Assembly (NCBI GenBank): GCA_903830945.1
Contig: CAIKVT010000060.1
Span: 62,001-126,000, forward strand
Source: an uncultured Elusimicrobia bacterium
GTDB lineage: Bacteria; Elusimicrobiota; Elusimicrobia; UBA1565; UBA9628
DNA length: 64,000 bases
Reading direction: 5' to 3'
This document shows positions 17,614 through 26,955 of the stretch, one piece after another. Both the position numbers and the translations under genes were made by a program. The notes beneath the pieces were generated by a model that searched no databases, was not told the DNA's origin, and saw only the letters and a list, made by a program, of their open reading frames with translations. Position 1 is the first letter of the stretch; each line of letters starts with the position of its first letter.

Positions 17614-18099
17614 ATGAGAAAGGGACTATGGTTCGTATTAGCCGCGCTGTCGCTGGCGGCAGTGGCACGCGCAGCCGATACCAATCCGAATATCGGTTGC
17701 GGGTTCGGTACCAGGTTTTTCGGGGACAAGGACACGAAGATCCCGCTGATCCTCGGCGCCACGACCAACGGCACCTACACGCAGACCTTCGGCATCAGCT
17801 CGGAGACGGCGGGCTGCACGGCCAAGGGCGGCTGGGTGAAGAACGAAAAGAAAGCGACGGTCTACGCCGAGGTCAACCTGCCGAGGATCTCCAAGGAGAT
17901 GGCGCAGGGTGGCGGCGAGTACCTCAGCGCCTTCGCCGTTCTGATGGGCTGCCAAGACCAGACCGCCAAGCAGGCCTTCTTCAAGCTGACCCAACAGAAA
18001 TACGAGTCTATCTTCACGACGGCGAGCATCGATGCGCCGACCATGCTCCGGAACCTCCGGACGGTCATGGCCGCCGACCCCAAGCTCGCGACGCTTTAA
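17614..18099 (+). CDS. DUF3015 family exported protein
   Basis: From the ATG at 17614 (AAGGAGAG upstream) the protein has 161 residues, with a signal peptide ending ARAAD. The mature part NPNIGCGFGTRFFGDK and GISSETAGCTAKG with later MAQGGGEYLSAFAVLMGC match DUF3015. Three cysteines follow the family pattern. The function is unknown; the location is periplasmic. It has its own strong promoter and is followed by a hairpin, so it is probably monocistronic. Confidence 0.8.
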   Translation: MRKGLWFVLAALSLAAVARAADTNPNIGCGFGTRFFGDKDTKIPLILGATTNGTYTQTFGISSETAGCTAKGGWVKNEKKATVYAEVNLPRISKEMAQGGGEYLSAFAVLMGCQDQTAKQAFFKLTQQKYESIFTTASIDAPTMLRNLRTVMAADPKLATL

Positions 18100-18122
18100 A
18101 GCGGGCTCGCGCTCAAAGCCAG

Positions 18123-18152
18123 CGGCCCAGACAGCGAAGCCTGTCTGGGCCG
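18123..18152 (+). terminator. Hairpin after the DUF3015 gene
   Basis: CGGCCCAGACAG (18123-18134) pairs perfectly with CTGTCTGGGCCG (18141-18152). The T-tract is weak, so termination may be partial and the next gene may be read through. Confidence 0.55.
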
Positions 18153-18166
18153 TATCGTTATCGCCC

Positions 18167-20068
18167 ATGCGCCCATCCTTCAGCGCCATCCTCCTCGCGC
18201 TCGCACTCCTCTGGATGGCGAGCGCAGGCGCCACGCAAGAGTTCGCCTACCGCGACGAACTGATCGGGAGCTCGCGCGAGCTCAAGCTCTCCGCGCAGCG
18301 CAAATGGCACAGGCTCCTGCACTATCAGCCGAGCGGGCGCGGCTGGCGCAGCGAGGCCGACGGACCGCGGTTCTTTCTAGCCACCGAGGGCCGGACCGAC
18401 TCCCAAGCCGAGCTCGAGGCGACCATTACGGCCTTCTTCGAGCCTCTATCGACCGATCCCAAGGCCCAGCATCCCCAGTGCCGATTCCCGGCGCGCTATC
18501 TCTGGCTCCAGAACAAGCTGTCCTTCGATCCAGTCCGCCTGCCGCAGCGCCCCTGTCCGGACTTCGAAGCCTGGCGTGAGGCCATCGGCGCACAGGCCGT
18601 CTCTTTGGTCTTCGCCGACGCTTTCCTGGGCAACCCTTCTTCGATGTACGGCCACACCTTCCTGCGTATGCATCGCCAAGCGAGCGGTGAAGGCGACGCC
18701 CTGCTGGACTACACCATCAACTTCGAAGGGACCCCGGACACGGACAACATGATCCTCTATACCCTCCGCGGGGTCTACGGAGCGTTCCGGGGCGAGTATT
18801 CTTTGCAACCCTTCTATCTCAAAACGCAGGAGTACAGCGATCTGGAGTGCCGGGACCTCTGGGACTACAGGCTCAACCTCGCGCAGGCGCAGATCGATTT
18901 CATGCTCAGGCATGCCTGGGAGATGGGCAGCACCTATTTCAATTATTACTTCTTCACCAAGAACTGCTCATATCAACTCCTCACCCTCCTCGAAGCGGCC
19001 GATGACGCACTCGACGTCAGCGCGGGCTTTCGCCTGCAGGTCATCCCGGCGGACACCGTGCGCGTGCTGCTGGCTCAGCCGGGCCTGGTGGGAGACGTCC
19101 ATTACCGTCCCTCTTATGTGACCGAGACGAAGGCCCGTCGCGCCCGACTCTCCACAGATGAGCTTGCCGTCGCCACCGAGCTCGGCCGAAAGGTCGACGC
19201 TGCCGGGCTCGACGCGCTCAAGGCCTTCCCGCCCCAACGCCAGGTCCTGGTCCTCGACTCGGCCCACGACTACCTGCGCTACCGCAGCGGATTCTATCTC
19301 GACGAGAGCACCGAGACCCTCAAGGCGGAGCATGCCTTGCTCGTCGCGCGCGGGCGCCTGGGAAAACCGTCCCTGGACCTTGATATCCCGCGACCCAGAC
19401 CCCTTGAATCGGGCCATGACACGGCCCGGGCTGCTTTAGGCTTCGGGATCAACCGGACCTCCTCTTTCGAGGAGCTATCCTGGCGCGGAGCCCTGCATGA
19501 CCTGCCCGCCGCCGACGATGGCTACGCCCCAGACAGCCAGCTGGAGATGCTCGACGTGCGCTTGCGCTTCGACAACTCCAGCCGGCAGCCTTACATCGAG
19601 CGTCTCGATCTTGTCGACATCATCGCGCTGACGCCGTGGGATCCCTGGCTGCGCAAGCCCTCCTGGGAATTCTCAACCGGCGTCGACCAAGCCAAGGAAC
19701 TGGGATGCCACGGCGCCTCCTGCATGTCATACGACCTCAGGGGCGGCGCTGGCCTCTCCACCCTGACCCACCTAGGCCGCCGCGAACTCTATTACGCCAT
19801 GGCCGAGGCGGATTTCGGCGCCGCCCCCATCTTCGAGCAGGGTTGGCGCTCGGGTGCCGGCGGCAAGGCGGGAGTGCTGGTCGATGTGACGCATTCCTGG
19901 CGGACCATCTTCGAGGCGACCTACATCGGATATGCTCAGAGCCCGGCGCAGGAGAGCCTGCGGCTGGTGAGCGCCTGGCACCTGGGGCGCGACACGGAAC
20001 TGCGCCTGAGCCTCGACCGCCGGGTCCCGGACCGGGAGGCGGGAGTCTCTTTTCACCTCTACTTCTAA
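18167..20068 (+). CDS. DUF4105 (Lnb-like N-terminal) exported protein
   Basis: From the ATG at 18167, the 633-residue protein has a signal peptide (ends ASAGATQ). The central domain has NPSSMYGHTFLRMHR, YTLRGVYGAFRGEYS and FFTKNCSYQLLTLLE, the invariant His and Cys pattern of DUF4105 (CHAP/NlpC-like thiol hydrolase fold suggested). The C-terminal part is beta-rich, with repeated short strands ending in FHLYF, resembling an outer-membrane barrel end. An envelope hydrolase or amidase function is inferred. Confidence 0.75.
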   Translation: MRPSFSAILLALALLWMASAGATQEFAYRDELIGSSRELKLSAQRKWHRLLHYQPSGRGWRSEADGPRFFLATEGRTDSQAELEATITAFFEPLSTDPKAQHPQCRFPARYLWLQNKLSFDPVRLPQRPCPDFEAWREAIGAQAVSLVFADAFLGNPSSMYGHTFLRMHRQASGEGDALLDYTINFEGTPDTDNMILYTLRGVYGAFRGEYSLQPFYLKTQEYSDLECRDLWDYRLNLAQAQIDFMLRHAWEMGSTYFNYYFFTKNCSYQLLTLLEAADDALDVSAGFRLQVIPADTVRVLLAQPGLVGDVHYRPSYVTETKARRARLSTDELAVATELGRKVDAAGLDALKAFPPQRQVLVLDSAHDYLRYRSGFYLDESTETLKAEHALLVARGRLGKPSLDLDIPRPRPLESGHDTARAALGFGINRTSSFEELSWRGALHDLPAADDGYAPDSQLEMLDVRLRFDNSSRQPYIERLDLVDIIALTPWDPWLRKPSWEFSTGVDQAKELGCHGASCMSYDLRGGAGLSTLTHLGRRELYYAMAEADFGAAPIFEQGWRSGAGGKAGVLVDVTHSWRTIFEATYIGYAQSPAQESLRLVSAWHLGRDTELRLSLDRRVPDREAGVSFHLYF

Positions 20069-20071
20069 ACC

Positions 20072-20911
20072 ATGAAACGGATTCCGCTGTTGCTGGCATG
20101 GCTCTCGCTCTCCGGCTGCACTTCGCTCTACTTTCAGCCGACGCGCCGGTTCTACGTCTCCCCCGACGAATTCAAACTCAAGTACGAGGCGGTCCGGTTC
20201 GCCTCACGGGACAAGACAGGATTGACGGGCCTGTTTCTGCACGCCTCCACGGCCCCGGTCCGCGGCACGGTCATCCAGTTCCACGGCAACGGCGAGAACA
20301 TGACATCGCATTATGTCTACGCGGCCTGGCTCACGGCCCAGGGCTACAATGTCTTCGCCTTCGACTATCGCGGCTACGGGGCCTCCGAAGGCAAGCCGGG
20401 ACTGCCGGGAGCTGTTAAGGACGGGATCGCGGCCATCGACTACGTCATGGGCCGTCAGGACGTCGACTCGACCCGGGTCGCGGTGTGGGGCCAGAGCCTA
20501 GGCGGAGCCTTGGCCGTGACGGCCATGGGTTCGCGCCAAGGGCCCGCGGTGCAGGCCTTGGTGCTGGAGAGCTCTTTCGACTCCTACCGCGATCTGGCCC
20601 AGGACGTTCTGTCGCGTAACTGGCTGACCTGGGCTCTGCAGTGGCCGCTCTCACGCCTGCTCATATCCGACCGCTACCGGCCAAACAGGCACTTCGCGAG
20701 CCTGCCGCCCTGCCGCATCCTGGTCATCCACAGCGAGGCGGACCAGGTCGTTCCCTATCGGTTCGGGAAAAGGCTCTTCACTCGCTTGCCTGAACCCAAG
20801 GAATTCTGGAAGGTAGAACGAGCCCGCCACTTGGAGATCTTCGCCGGCTACGGCGCGATCTACAGGCCGCGGCTGAAGGATTTCCTCGATCGCGCCATGT
20901 CGAGCCGCTGA
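20072..20911 (+). CDS. Alpha/beta-hydrolase lipoprotein (BEM46/ABHD13-like)
   Basis: A 279-residue lipoprotein with lipobox LSGC. The hydrolase fold shows the oxyanion segment QFHGNGENM, nucleophile elbow GQSLGG, acid SEADQVVP and a final His in RHLEIF. This pattern is that of BEM46-like serine hydrolases. The substrate is unknown; a lipid or ester in the envelope is plausible. It begins 3 bases after the DUF4105 stop, so the two are likely co-transcribed. Confidence 0.82.
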   Translation: MKRIPLLLAWLSLSGCTSLYFQPTRRFYVSPDEFKLKYEAVRFASRDKTGLTGLFLHASTAPVRGTVIQFHGNGENMTSHYVYAAWLTAQGYNVFAFDYRGYGASEGKPGLPGAVKDGIAAIDYVMGRQDVDSTRVAVWGQSLGGALAVTAMGSRQGPAVQALVLESSFDSYRDLAQDVLSRNWLTWALQWPLSRLLISDRYRPNRHFASLPPCRILVIHSEADQVVPYRFGKRLFTRLPEPKEFWKVERARHLEIFAGYGAIYRPRLKDFLDRAMSSR

Positions 20912-21029
20912 AATCGCCTAGGTCCTTAGACCTATTTTGCCCTGGGCCTTCCGACCCTTTTTTAGGCCAAAGGACCCAGATAAAATACCCGCAAGTCCCA
21001 ACCCAATGAATCCGACAAGGAGAACCCGA

Positions 21030-22316
21030 ATGCAGCATGCTGAGAGACTTGCCTTGACCCTTGTTCTAGGCCTTCTGGCCCCCGCGGCCGTCCAAGCCAA
21101 GACGTGCCCGGCGGACACCAGCAAATTGCGCCGCCATATCGTGTCGTGCCGAGCCGAAAGCAGCATGGCAGAATGCCGCCAAGCAGTGGCAGCCATCAGC
21201 TGTTCCGTTCATCGTGAGCTCGCCCTTATCAACGCCATCGTCATCACGGTCCCGGAAGACGAGATGGGAATCATGGAGACCAAACTCGCCGCCGCTCCTG
21301 AAATCCAGAATTATGAGGAAGATAAGTACGTAAAGTGGATCAAGACCGAGACGCCGATGCTTCCCGCCTTCGAGTTCCCGTCTATCAGCAGGATGGTCCC
21401 GGCCTTCAAGCCCTCGGGGAAAAGCCGCAATCCCATCGACCCTCCATCCCCCAACCCGTTGCAGCCGCAAGCCAATGGACAACTGCCGTGGGGCATCGCG
21501 CGGGTCAACGCCCCCGAGGCCTGGAAGACATCCATGGGCGCTGGCGTGAAAGTAGCGGTCATCGACACGGGCATTGACTATAACCATGCGGCCCTCAAGG
21601 CCAATGTGAAGGGAGGCTTCAACGCCGTCGACCAGCAGAATCCGGACAACTTCATGGACGATCAGGGCCACGGCAGCCACGTCTCCGGCACCATCGCCGC
21701 GATCTATGGCAACGGAGCCGGCGCTGGGAAGTCGGGAGTCATCGGCGTAGCGCCGAAAGCTAGCCTCTACGGGGTCAAGGTCCTCGACGCCAACGGCGGC
21801 GGGAACTACTCCACCATCATCGCGGGCATCGAGTGGGCGGTTAAAAACGGGATGCAGGTGGCCAACATGAGCCTAGGCGCTCCAAAGGGGACGGAGGCCT
21901 TGCACAAGGCGATTATCGCGGCCCAGAAGGCCGGGCTGGTCATCATGGCGGCGGCGGGCAATGACTCGGGCGGGGCGGTGGGCTACCCAGCGGCATATCC
22001 GGAGACCATCTGCGTTTCCGCCTCCGACGACCAGGACGGCCTCGCCTCATTCTCCAGCAAAGGGCCGCAAGTGAACTTCATCGCCCCCGGGCAGGACGTC
22101 CTATCCGTGAAGCTAGGTGGGGGCTACATCGTGCACTCGGGCACGTCCATGGCGACGCCGCACATGACAGGCCTGGGCGCCCTGGCCGTCGCCGCCGGCG
22201 CAAAGGGCTTTGACGGCGTCAAGAGCGCTCTAAAGAACGCGGCCACGCCGCTGCCGAGTCTTACTGACGACGATCAGGGCTACGGGCTGGTCGACGCGGC
22301 CAGGGTCGTGCGCTAA
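21030..22316 (+). CDS. Subtilisin-like (S8) secreted serine protease
   Basis: From the ATG at 21030 (AAGGAG 7 bases upstream) the 428-residue pre-proprotein has a signal peptide, a Cys-rich segment (four Cys between residues about 20 and 60), an I9-like propeptide (NAIVITVPEDEMGIMETKL) and a subtilisin domain. The triad is Asp in VIDTGIDYNH, His in GHGSHVSGT and Ser in SGTSMATPHM; the oxyanion Asn is in AAAGNDSGG. It is probably secreted and self-processed. It stands alone with its own terminator. Confidence 0.9.
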   Translation: MQHAERLALTLVLGLLAPAAVQAKTCPADTSKLRRHIVSCRAESSMAECRQAVAAISCSVHRELALINAIVITVPEDEMGIMETKLAAAPEIQNYEEDKYVKWIKTETPMLPAFEFPSISRMVPAFKPSGKSRNPIDPPSPNPLQPQANGQLPWGIARVNAPEAWKTSMGAGVKVAVIDTGIDYNHAALKANVKGGFNAVDQQNPDNFMDDQGHGSHVSGTIAAIYGNGAGAGKSGVIGVAPKASLYGVKVLDANGGGNYSTIIAGIEWAVKNGMQVANMSLGAPKGTEALHKAIIAAQKAGLVIMAAAGNDSGGAVGYPAAYPETICVSASDDQDGLASFSSKGPQVNFIAPGQDVLSVKLGGGYIVHSGTSMATPHMTGLGALAVAAGAKGFDGVKSALKNAATPLPSLTDDDQGYGLVDAARVVR

Positions 22317-22332
22317 GCTCTACCGCAGCCAC

Positions 22333-22374
22333 AAAAGCCCGACTGGGGAATTGGCTCCCAGGCGGGCTTTTTAT
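22333..22374 (+). terminator. Intrinsic terminator of the S8 protease gene
   Basis: AAAAGCCCG...TGGGGA pairs with TCCCA...CGGGCTTTTT; a long stem followed by a T-rich tail. Confidence 0.85.
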
Positions 22375-22435
22375 TTCCTCAGGTTGGACTTAAAGACCTT
22401 GCCGCCGTTAGAGCCTCGAGACCCCGCTGGTTTTG

Positions 22436-22441
22436 TATAAT
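22436..22441 (+). promoter_or_regulatory. Putative -10 box of the FabH-like/FabD-like operon
   Basis: A perfect TATAAT with a 33-base leader to the ATG at 22475; AAGGAG lies before the start. No clear -35. Confidence 0.5.
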
Positions 22442-22474
22442 CGCACTGAAGACGGGACTTCCTAAGGAGAACGC

Positions 22475-23473
22475 ATGCTAAGCATCCTAGGCCTTGGATA
22501 CTCGCTCGCCAAGACCGAACTCAACAACGAATTTCTTCACAAAGAAGTCGGCATCGCCCTTGGCCCGGACTGGGTCAAGACTCGCCTGGGCATCAACAAG
22601 CGCTTCACCATCCTCACCAAGGACTACATCAAGGACACCAAGAACGCTGACCCCAGGGCCGCCATCGCGCTGGCCCGCAGTCAAGGCCAGACTCCCGTCA
22701 CCTTAGGCGCGCAAGCCGCCCGCCAAGCCCTGGAGCACGCCGGCGTCAAGCCCGAACAGATCGGTCTCGTCATCGCCAACAACGACACCCCATTTGAAAC
22801 CATCCCCAGCACGGCCAATCTGGTGGCCAAAGCCCTCGGCATCGGCTCCGGCCCCCATTTCGACGCCAACACCTCCTGCTCGAGCTTCGCCCGTCACATG
22901 CAGCTGCTCTGCGAGATGGAACCCAACCTGCCCGAGTACGTGCTGGCCGTCCAGACTTCGGCCTACACCACTCGCGCCGACTACACTGCTCGCTGCATGG
23001 ACGGCTACATCTGGGGCGACGGGGCCGCGGCCCAGGTGCTCTCCGCCAAGCGGTCGGGACGGCTGAAGGTTACGCCCGTCGATTTCGGCACCAAGCCGGA
23101 CGGCGCCGATGACGTCATCATCGACACGGCCGGTCACTTCCATCAAAAAGGCGCCGCGGTCAAGGAATTCGCCTTACAGAAGACCTGCGAGCTCTTCCAG
23201 GCCGCGGCTCAGCGCTACGGCCTGGACCTCAAGACCGCCTACACGATCTCCCATCAGAACAATTTCATAATGCAGAACAAGATCATCGCGAACCTCGGCC
23301 TGTCCGAGGACCGCCACCTGCGCAATGTCCAAGACCAAGGCAACACTGCGGCTGCGGGCGTGCCATCGGTACTGGCCCAGAACCTCACCCGGCTCAAGAC
23401 CGGAGACCGCGTCGCCTACGCCGTAGTCGGCTCGGGGCTGGCCTGGGGCGCCGGCATCCTCGAGATCCTCTAG
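22475..23473 (+). CDS. 3-oxoacyl-ACP synthase III-like protein (FabH family)
   Basis: A thiolase-fold condensing enzyme of 332 residues. The catalytic triad is visible: Cys in NTSCSSF, His in SHQNNF and Asn in QGNTAAAG. FabH-type enzymes start chains by condensing acyl-CoA with malonyl-ACP. The N-terminus (GLGYSLAKTELNN, KTRLGINKRF) matches a non-canonical FabH clade. It is followed after 8 bases by a FabD-like acyltransferase, so the two likely act together. The acyl product is unknown. Confidence 0.8.
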   Translation: MLSILGLGYSLAKTELNNEFLHKEVGIALGPDWVKTRLGINKRFTILTKDYIKDTKNADPRAAIALARSQGQTPVTLGAQAARQALEHAGVKPEQIGLVIANNDTPFETIPSTANLVAKALGIGSGPHFDANTSCSSFARHMQLLCEMEPNLPEYVLAVQTSAYTTRADYTARCMDGYIWGDGAAAQVLSAKRSGRLKVTPVDFGTKPDGADDVIIDTAGHFHQKGAAVKEFALQKTCELFQAAAQRYGLDLKTAYTISHQNNFIMQNKIIANLGLSEDRHLRNVQDQGNTAAAGVPSVLAQNLTRLKTGDRVAYAVVGSGLAWGAGILEIL

Positions 23474-23481
23474 GAGGTCGA

Positions 23482-24432
23482 TTGAGCCCAAAATACTGCG
23501 TGCTGTTCGCCGGACAATCCGTGCAGGCCCAGGGGATGTGCAAGGAGCTCTGGCGCATACCCGCCGCCCGACAGATCCTAGAGCGGCTCAAGCCAACCTT
23601 GGGAGATGACCTGGAGCACATCACCGTCGATATGCCCGGCCCGGAACTGGCCAAAACCTTCAACGCCCAGCGCGCCATCCACGCCCACCACCTGGGCAAC
23701 TGGTTCGCTTACCAGGCCCTGCATCCCGAGACCGAGCTTAATGGCGCTATCGGGCATTCCATGGGCGTGGTCGCCGCCTTGGTCGCGGCCGAGGCCATGA
23801 GCGTGGAAGACTCGGGCCTTTTCATCCGGGCCCGGGCGCAGGCCTTCTCCGACGTGTGTAAAGCTTTCGCCGAGCCGCAAGGCATGGCCGCAATCATCAG
23901 CAAGGACCTGCGCGAGTTCAAAGACAGGATCGCGGATTACCCGGGCGTTGCTTTGGCCTTACACAACACCATAGGCAAGGGCACCATCGGAGGCAAGCTC
24001 GCAGACATCGAGGCCTTCGCGGCCCACGTCAAGAAAGAAGGCTGGCCTATGAAGGTCCTGGTCCTGAAGGTCGAGGGCCCATATCACACCGCGGCGTTCT
24101 CCCCATGCAGGCCCGCCCTTAAGTCCGCGGTGGAGAAGATCGCGGTCCAGTCCCCCCGGACGCCGGTCTTCATGGGGACCTCCGGGCTCGCTGAATCCGA
24201 CCCGGCGCGCATCAAGGGACTTCTGGTGGAGCAGGCCGACCATCTGGAGCGGCATTTCGACGCGGTCCGGGCCGCCTATGGGCGAGGCTGCCGAGACTTC
24301 ATCGAGGTCGCGTACAAGCCCCAGCCTATCACCTGGCTCTCAGACCAACTCGTCGAAGAAGACGGCAAGGCTCTGGCAGGAGTCAGCGCCGTTGCGGTCA
24401 AGACCGGGGAGCTCGGAGAAAAGGTGCAATAG
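23482..24432 (+). CDS. Malonyl-CoA:ACP transacylase-like protein (FabD family)
   Basis: A 316-residue protein with a TTG start 4 bases after AGGAGG. The nucleophile elbow is GHSMGV and the His is in EGPYHTAAF; N-terminal LFAGQSVQAQGM is the family start. The position of the catalytic Arg is less clear than in E. coli FabD. It probably loads malonate or another acyl group on a carrier protein for the FabH-like partner. No acpP gene is adjacent. Confidence 0.75.
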   Translation: MSPKYCVLFAGQSVQAQGMCKELWRIPAARQILERLKPTLGDDLEHITVDMPGPELAKTFNAQRAIHAHHLGNWFAYQALHPETELNGAIGHSMGVVAALVAAEAMSVEDSGLFIRARAQAFSDVCKAFAEPQGMAAIISKDLREFKDRIADYPGVALALHNTIGKGTIGGKLADIEAFAAHVKKEGWPMKVLVLKVEGPYHTAAFSPCRPALKSAVEKIAVQSPRTPVFMGTSGLAESDPARIKGLLVEQADHLERHFDAVRAAYGRGCRDFIEVAYKPQPITWLSDQLVEEDGKALAGVSAVAVKTGELGEKVQ

Positions 24433-24437
24433 ACCCG

Positions 24438-24691
24438 ATGTCCGCTGCCACCAAGAGCCAACATCCTCATTCGCCGGTCTTCTGTCGGGACCTGCCCCGG
24501 CCCTCGCCTCGCATCGTGCGCGGAGAGGACTGGTGGTCTGGTCGAACGTGGGCCAAACCGACGACGCCAACGGCGACCTAGTCATGCTCGCGCCCCAGTT
24601 CATCATCCAGCCACCGAAGATCGACTCGTTGATCTTCCTGTTCAAGACCGCTCTCAAGAAGACCGGGGCCGTCCAGACGGTTCATTCCTAA
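24438..24691 (+). pseudogene. Remnant of a class III aminotransferase
   Basis: The first 30 codons from the ATG at 24438 read like the N-terminus of a class III aminotransferase (SPVFCRDL, then PRIVRGED). In a different frame the next 50 codons (GLVVWSNVGQTDDANGDLVM and APQFIIQPPKIDSLIFLF) read like the C-terminus of the same family. The centre of about 350 residues, with the PLP lysine, is missing. Deletion plus frameshift fits best. It lies just upstream of the lysine operon, which carries an intact class III aminotransferase. Confidence 0.6.
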
Positions 24692-24732
24692 GAGATCGAA
24701 GCGACCTTGCTTCTCGGCCATTAGGGCTCTAT

Positions 24733-24759
24733 TTGGATTATATCGAGAATATGTATAAT
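24733..24759 (+). promoter_or_regulatory. Putative promoter of the lysine operon
   Basis: TTGGAT (24733-24738) and a perfect TATAAT (24754-24759) with a short 15-base spacer. A 53-base leader with a small GCGTC/GACGC hairpin (24768-24782) and AGGAG follows before the ATG at 24813. Confidence 0.55.
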
Positions 24760-24812
24760 CCTGCAGGCGTCGCCAAAGACGCTTCCGGACGCACTCTCGT
24801 CAGGAGAAACGC

Positions 24813-25472
24813 ATGAAGAGGATCTGTTCGCCGGAAGAGGCAGTCCGCAACATCCATGACGGCGCCTCGGTCATGATCGGGGGCTTCATGTGCTGCGGCC
24901 AGCCCCTGCGCCTCGTCGACGCCCTCCTCGCCAAGGGCAGCAAGGACCTCACCGTCATCTGCAACGATGCCGGCTACCCAGATCGCGGCGTGGGCAAGCT
25001 CATCGTCGCCGGCCGAGTCAAAACCCTTATCGCCTCGCACATCGGGCTCAACACCGTGGCAGGCACAAAAATGGGCTCGGGAGAGTTGGCCGTGGAGTTG
25101 GTACCCCAGGGCACTCTGGCCGAGCGCATCCGCTGTGGCGGCGCCGGCCTCGGCGGCGTTCTCACCCCCACGGGGCTGGGCACCGAAGTCGAGAAGGGCA
25201 AGCGCACGGTCAAGATGCAGGACGCGACCTTCCTTCTAGAGGCGCCCCTGCGCGCGGACTTCGCCCTGATCAAGGCCAACATAACGGATTACTACGGCAA
25301 CTCATTCGTGGCCAAGTCGGCGAAAAACTTCAACGCAGTCATGGCCACGGCGGCGCGCCACACCATCGTCGAGACCGATGAACTCGTCGACGCCGGAAGC
25401 CTCGACCCCGAGCGGGTCGTCATCCCGGGCGTCTTCATCAACGACATCGTCGCCGGAGGCTCCCATGGCTGA
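24813..25472 (+). CDS. atoD: Acetoacetate CoA-transferase, alpha subunit
   Basis: A 219-residue subunit A of a 3-oxoacid/butyrate-acetoacetate CoA transferase. Family marks: [12 protein letters not shown], the VTG-like GLNT region, and [19 protein letters not shown]. With the beta subunit it moves CoA between acetoacetate and acetyl- or butyryl-CoA. As the first gene of the lysine operon, it would activate acetoacetate released by Kce. It overlaps atoA by 8 bases. Confidence 0.92.
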   Translation: MKRICSPEEAVRNIHDGASVMIGGFMCCGQPLRLVDALLAKGSKDLTVICNDAGYPDRGVGKLIVAGRVKTLIASHIGLNTVAGTKMGSGELAVELVPQGTLAERIRCGGAGLGGVLTPTGLGTEVEKGKRTVKMQDATFLLEAPLRADFALIKANITDYYGNSFVAKSAKNFNAVMATAARHTIVETDELVDAGSLDPERVVIPGVFINDIVAGGSHG

Positions 25473-26121
25473 GGATCCCAAACGCGCCCGCATCGCCAAA
25501 CGCATCGCCCGTGAGTTCCCGGACGGCGCTCTAGTCAACCTCGGCATAGGCCTGCCCACGCTGGTGGCCGATTACCTGCCCAAGGACAAGACCGTCCTTC
25601 TCCACTCGGAGAACGGCTTCATCGGCCTGGGCCCTCAGGCCGAGAAAGGCCAGGAGGACCCTGACCTGGTCAACGCCGGCGGTCGCCCGGTCACGCTGGT
25701 GCCCGGAGGTTGTTATTTTGACTCGGCCGCGTCCTTCGTCATCATCCGCGGCGGTCACGTGGACGTGACCGTTCTGGGAGCCCTGGAGGTCGACGAGGAG
25801 GGCAACCTCGCCAATTACATGATTCCGGGCAAAATGGTCCCCGGCATGGGCGGGGCCATGGACCTGGTGGTGGGCGCCAAGAAGGTCATCATCGCCATGG
25901 AGCATGTCAGCAAAAGCGGACAGCCCAAGATCCTATCCAAGTGTACCCTGCCGCTGACGGCCCGCCGGGAGGTGGACCTCATCGTCACCGATATGGCGGT
26001 CATCCGGGTCACCCGCAGCGGGCTCGTGCTCGAAGAGATCGCCGAGGACACCACCGTCGAAGAAGTGGTGAGCAAGACCGCGGCGCACCTGCACCTTTCG
26101 CCTAAGATCACGGAGTTCTAA
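25465..26121 (+). CDS. atoA: Acetoacetate CoA-transferase, beta subunit
   Basis: Subunit B of 218 residues. The catalytic glutamate lies in [12 protein letters not shown]; further marks are [28 protein letters not shown] and [17 protein letters not shown]. The ATG at 25465 overlaps atoD by 8 bases. It forms an A2B2-type enzyme with AtoD. The next gene starts 10 bases downstream with a strong AAGGAGGAG site. Confidence 0.92.
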   Translation: MAEDPKRARIAKRIAREFPDGALVNLGIGLPTLVADYLPKDKTVLLHSENGFIGLGPQAEKGQEDPDLVNAGGRPVTLVPGGCYFDSAASFVIIRGGHVDVTVLGALEVDEEGNLANYMIPGKMVPGMGGAMDLVVGAKKVIIAMEHVSKSGQPKILSKCTLPLTARREVDLIVTDMAVIRVTRSGLVLEEIAEDTTVEEVVSKTAAHLHLSPKITEF

Positions 26122-26131
26122 AGGAGGAGCC

Positions 26132-26953
26132 ATGGACAAGATCGTCATCACCTGCGCGGTCACCGGCGCCGAAACCACCCGTCAGCACAACCCCAACCTC
26201 CCGGTCACACCCGAACAGATCGCCGATGCCGCTTGCGATGCTCGCCGGGCCGGTGCCGCGGTCGTACACCTGCACGTGCGCGACGAGAACGAGAAGCCAA
26301 CCCAAGACCTCAAGGTCTTTCGGAAGGCGATGGAGCTCATCCGCAAAAAAAGCGATATCGTCATCGAGGTCACGACCGGCGGGGCCGTTGGCATGACCCC
26401 GGAGGAACGCCTGCAGCCGGTCAAGCTGGAGCCGGAGATGGCCTCCCTGGACTGTGGCACGGTAAACTTCGGCGACGAGTACATCGTCAATACCCTGCCC
26501 ATCATGCGCGAGTTCGCTTCCCAGATGAAGCGGCACGGAGTGCGCCCCACCCTGGAATGTTTCGATCTCTCCCACGTCTACGCCTCGCACGTGCTCATCA
26601 AGGAGGGCCTTGTGGAGCCGCCGTTCCACTACGGCTTGGTCATGAACGTCCCCGGCGGCGTCCGCTACGAACCCGACGTGCTGGAGCTCTTCGTGCGCAA
26701 GCTGCCCGCGGGCGCTTTCTGGACCGTGATGGGCATCGGCGGACGCGCCTCGGTGCTGGCCCACTACGGGGCCGTGGCGCTGGGCGGATTCATCCGCGTG
26801 GGATTCGAGGACAACGTCTATTACTCCAAGGGAGTTCTCGCCCAGAGCAACACACAGCTCGTCGAGCGCGCGGTCCGCGTCGCCCGCGAGGCCGGCCTGG
26901 AGCCGGCCCAGCCGGGCGACGTACGCAAACTACTCAAACTCAGAGGAGCCTAG
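26132..26953 (+). CDS. kce: 3-keto-5-aminohexanoate cleavage enzyme
   Basis: A 273-residue zinc-dependent TIM-barrel of the BKACE family. It converts 3-keto-5-aminohexanoate plus acetyl-CoA into 3-aminobutyryl-CoA and acetoacetate. The zinc ligands are visible in VVHLHVRDE and in GFEDNVYY; GLVMNVPGG and WTVMGIGGR are family signatures. The length agrees with known Kce. It sits between the CoA transferase and kdd, as expected for lysine fermentation. Confidence 0.93.
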   Translation: MDKIVITCAVTGAETTRQHNPNLPVTPEQIADAACDARRAGAAVVHLHVRDENEKPTQDLKVFRKAMELIRKKSDIVIEVTTGGAVGMTPEERLQPVKLEPEMASLDCGTVNFGDEYIVNTLPIMREFASQMKRHGVRPTLECFDLSHVYASHVLIKEGLVEPPFHYGLVMNVPGGVRYEPDVLELFVRKLPAGAFWTVMGIGGRASVLAHYGAVALGGFIRVGFEDNVYYSKGVLAQSNTQLVERAVRVAREAGLEPAQPGDVRKLLKLRGA

Positions 26954-26955
26954 TC

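Noticed and set aside
24768-24782. GCGTC/GACGC hairpin in the leader of the lysine operon as a riboswitch
   Set aside because: Far too short for a lysine or cobalamin riboswitch; no conserved elements are present.
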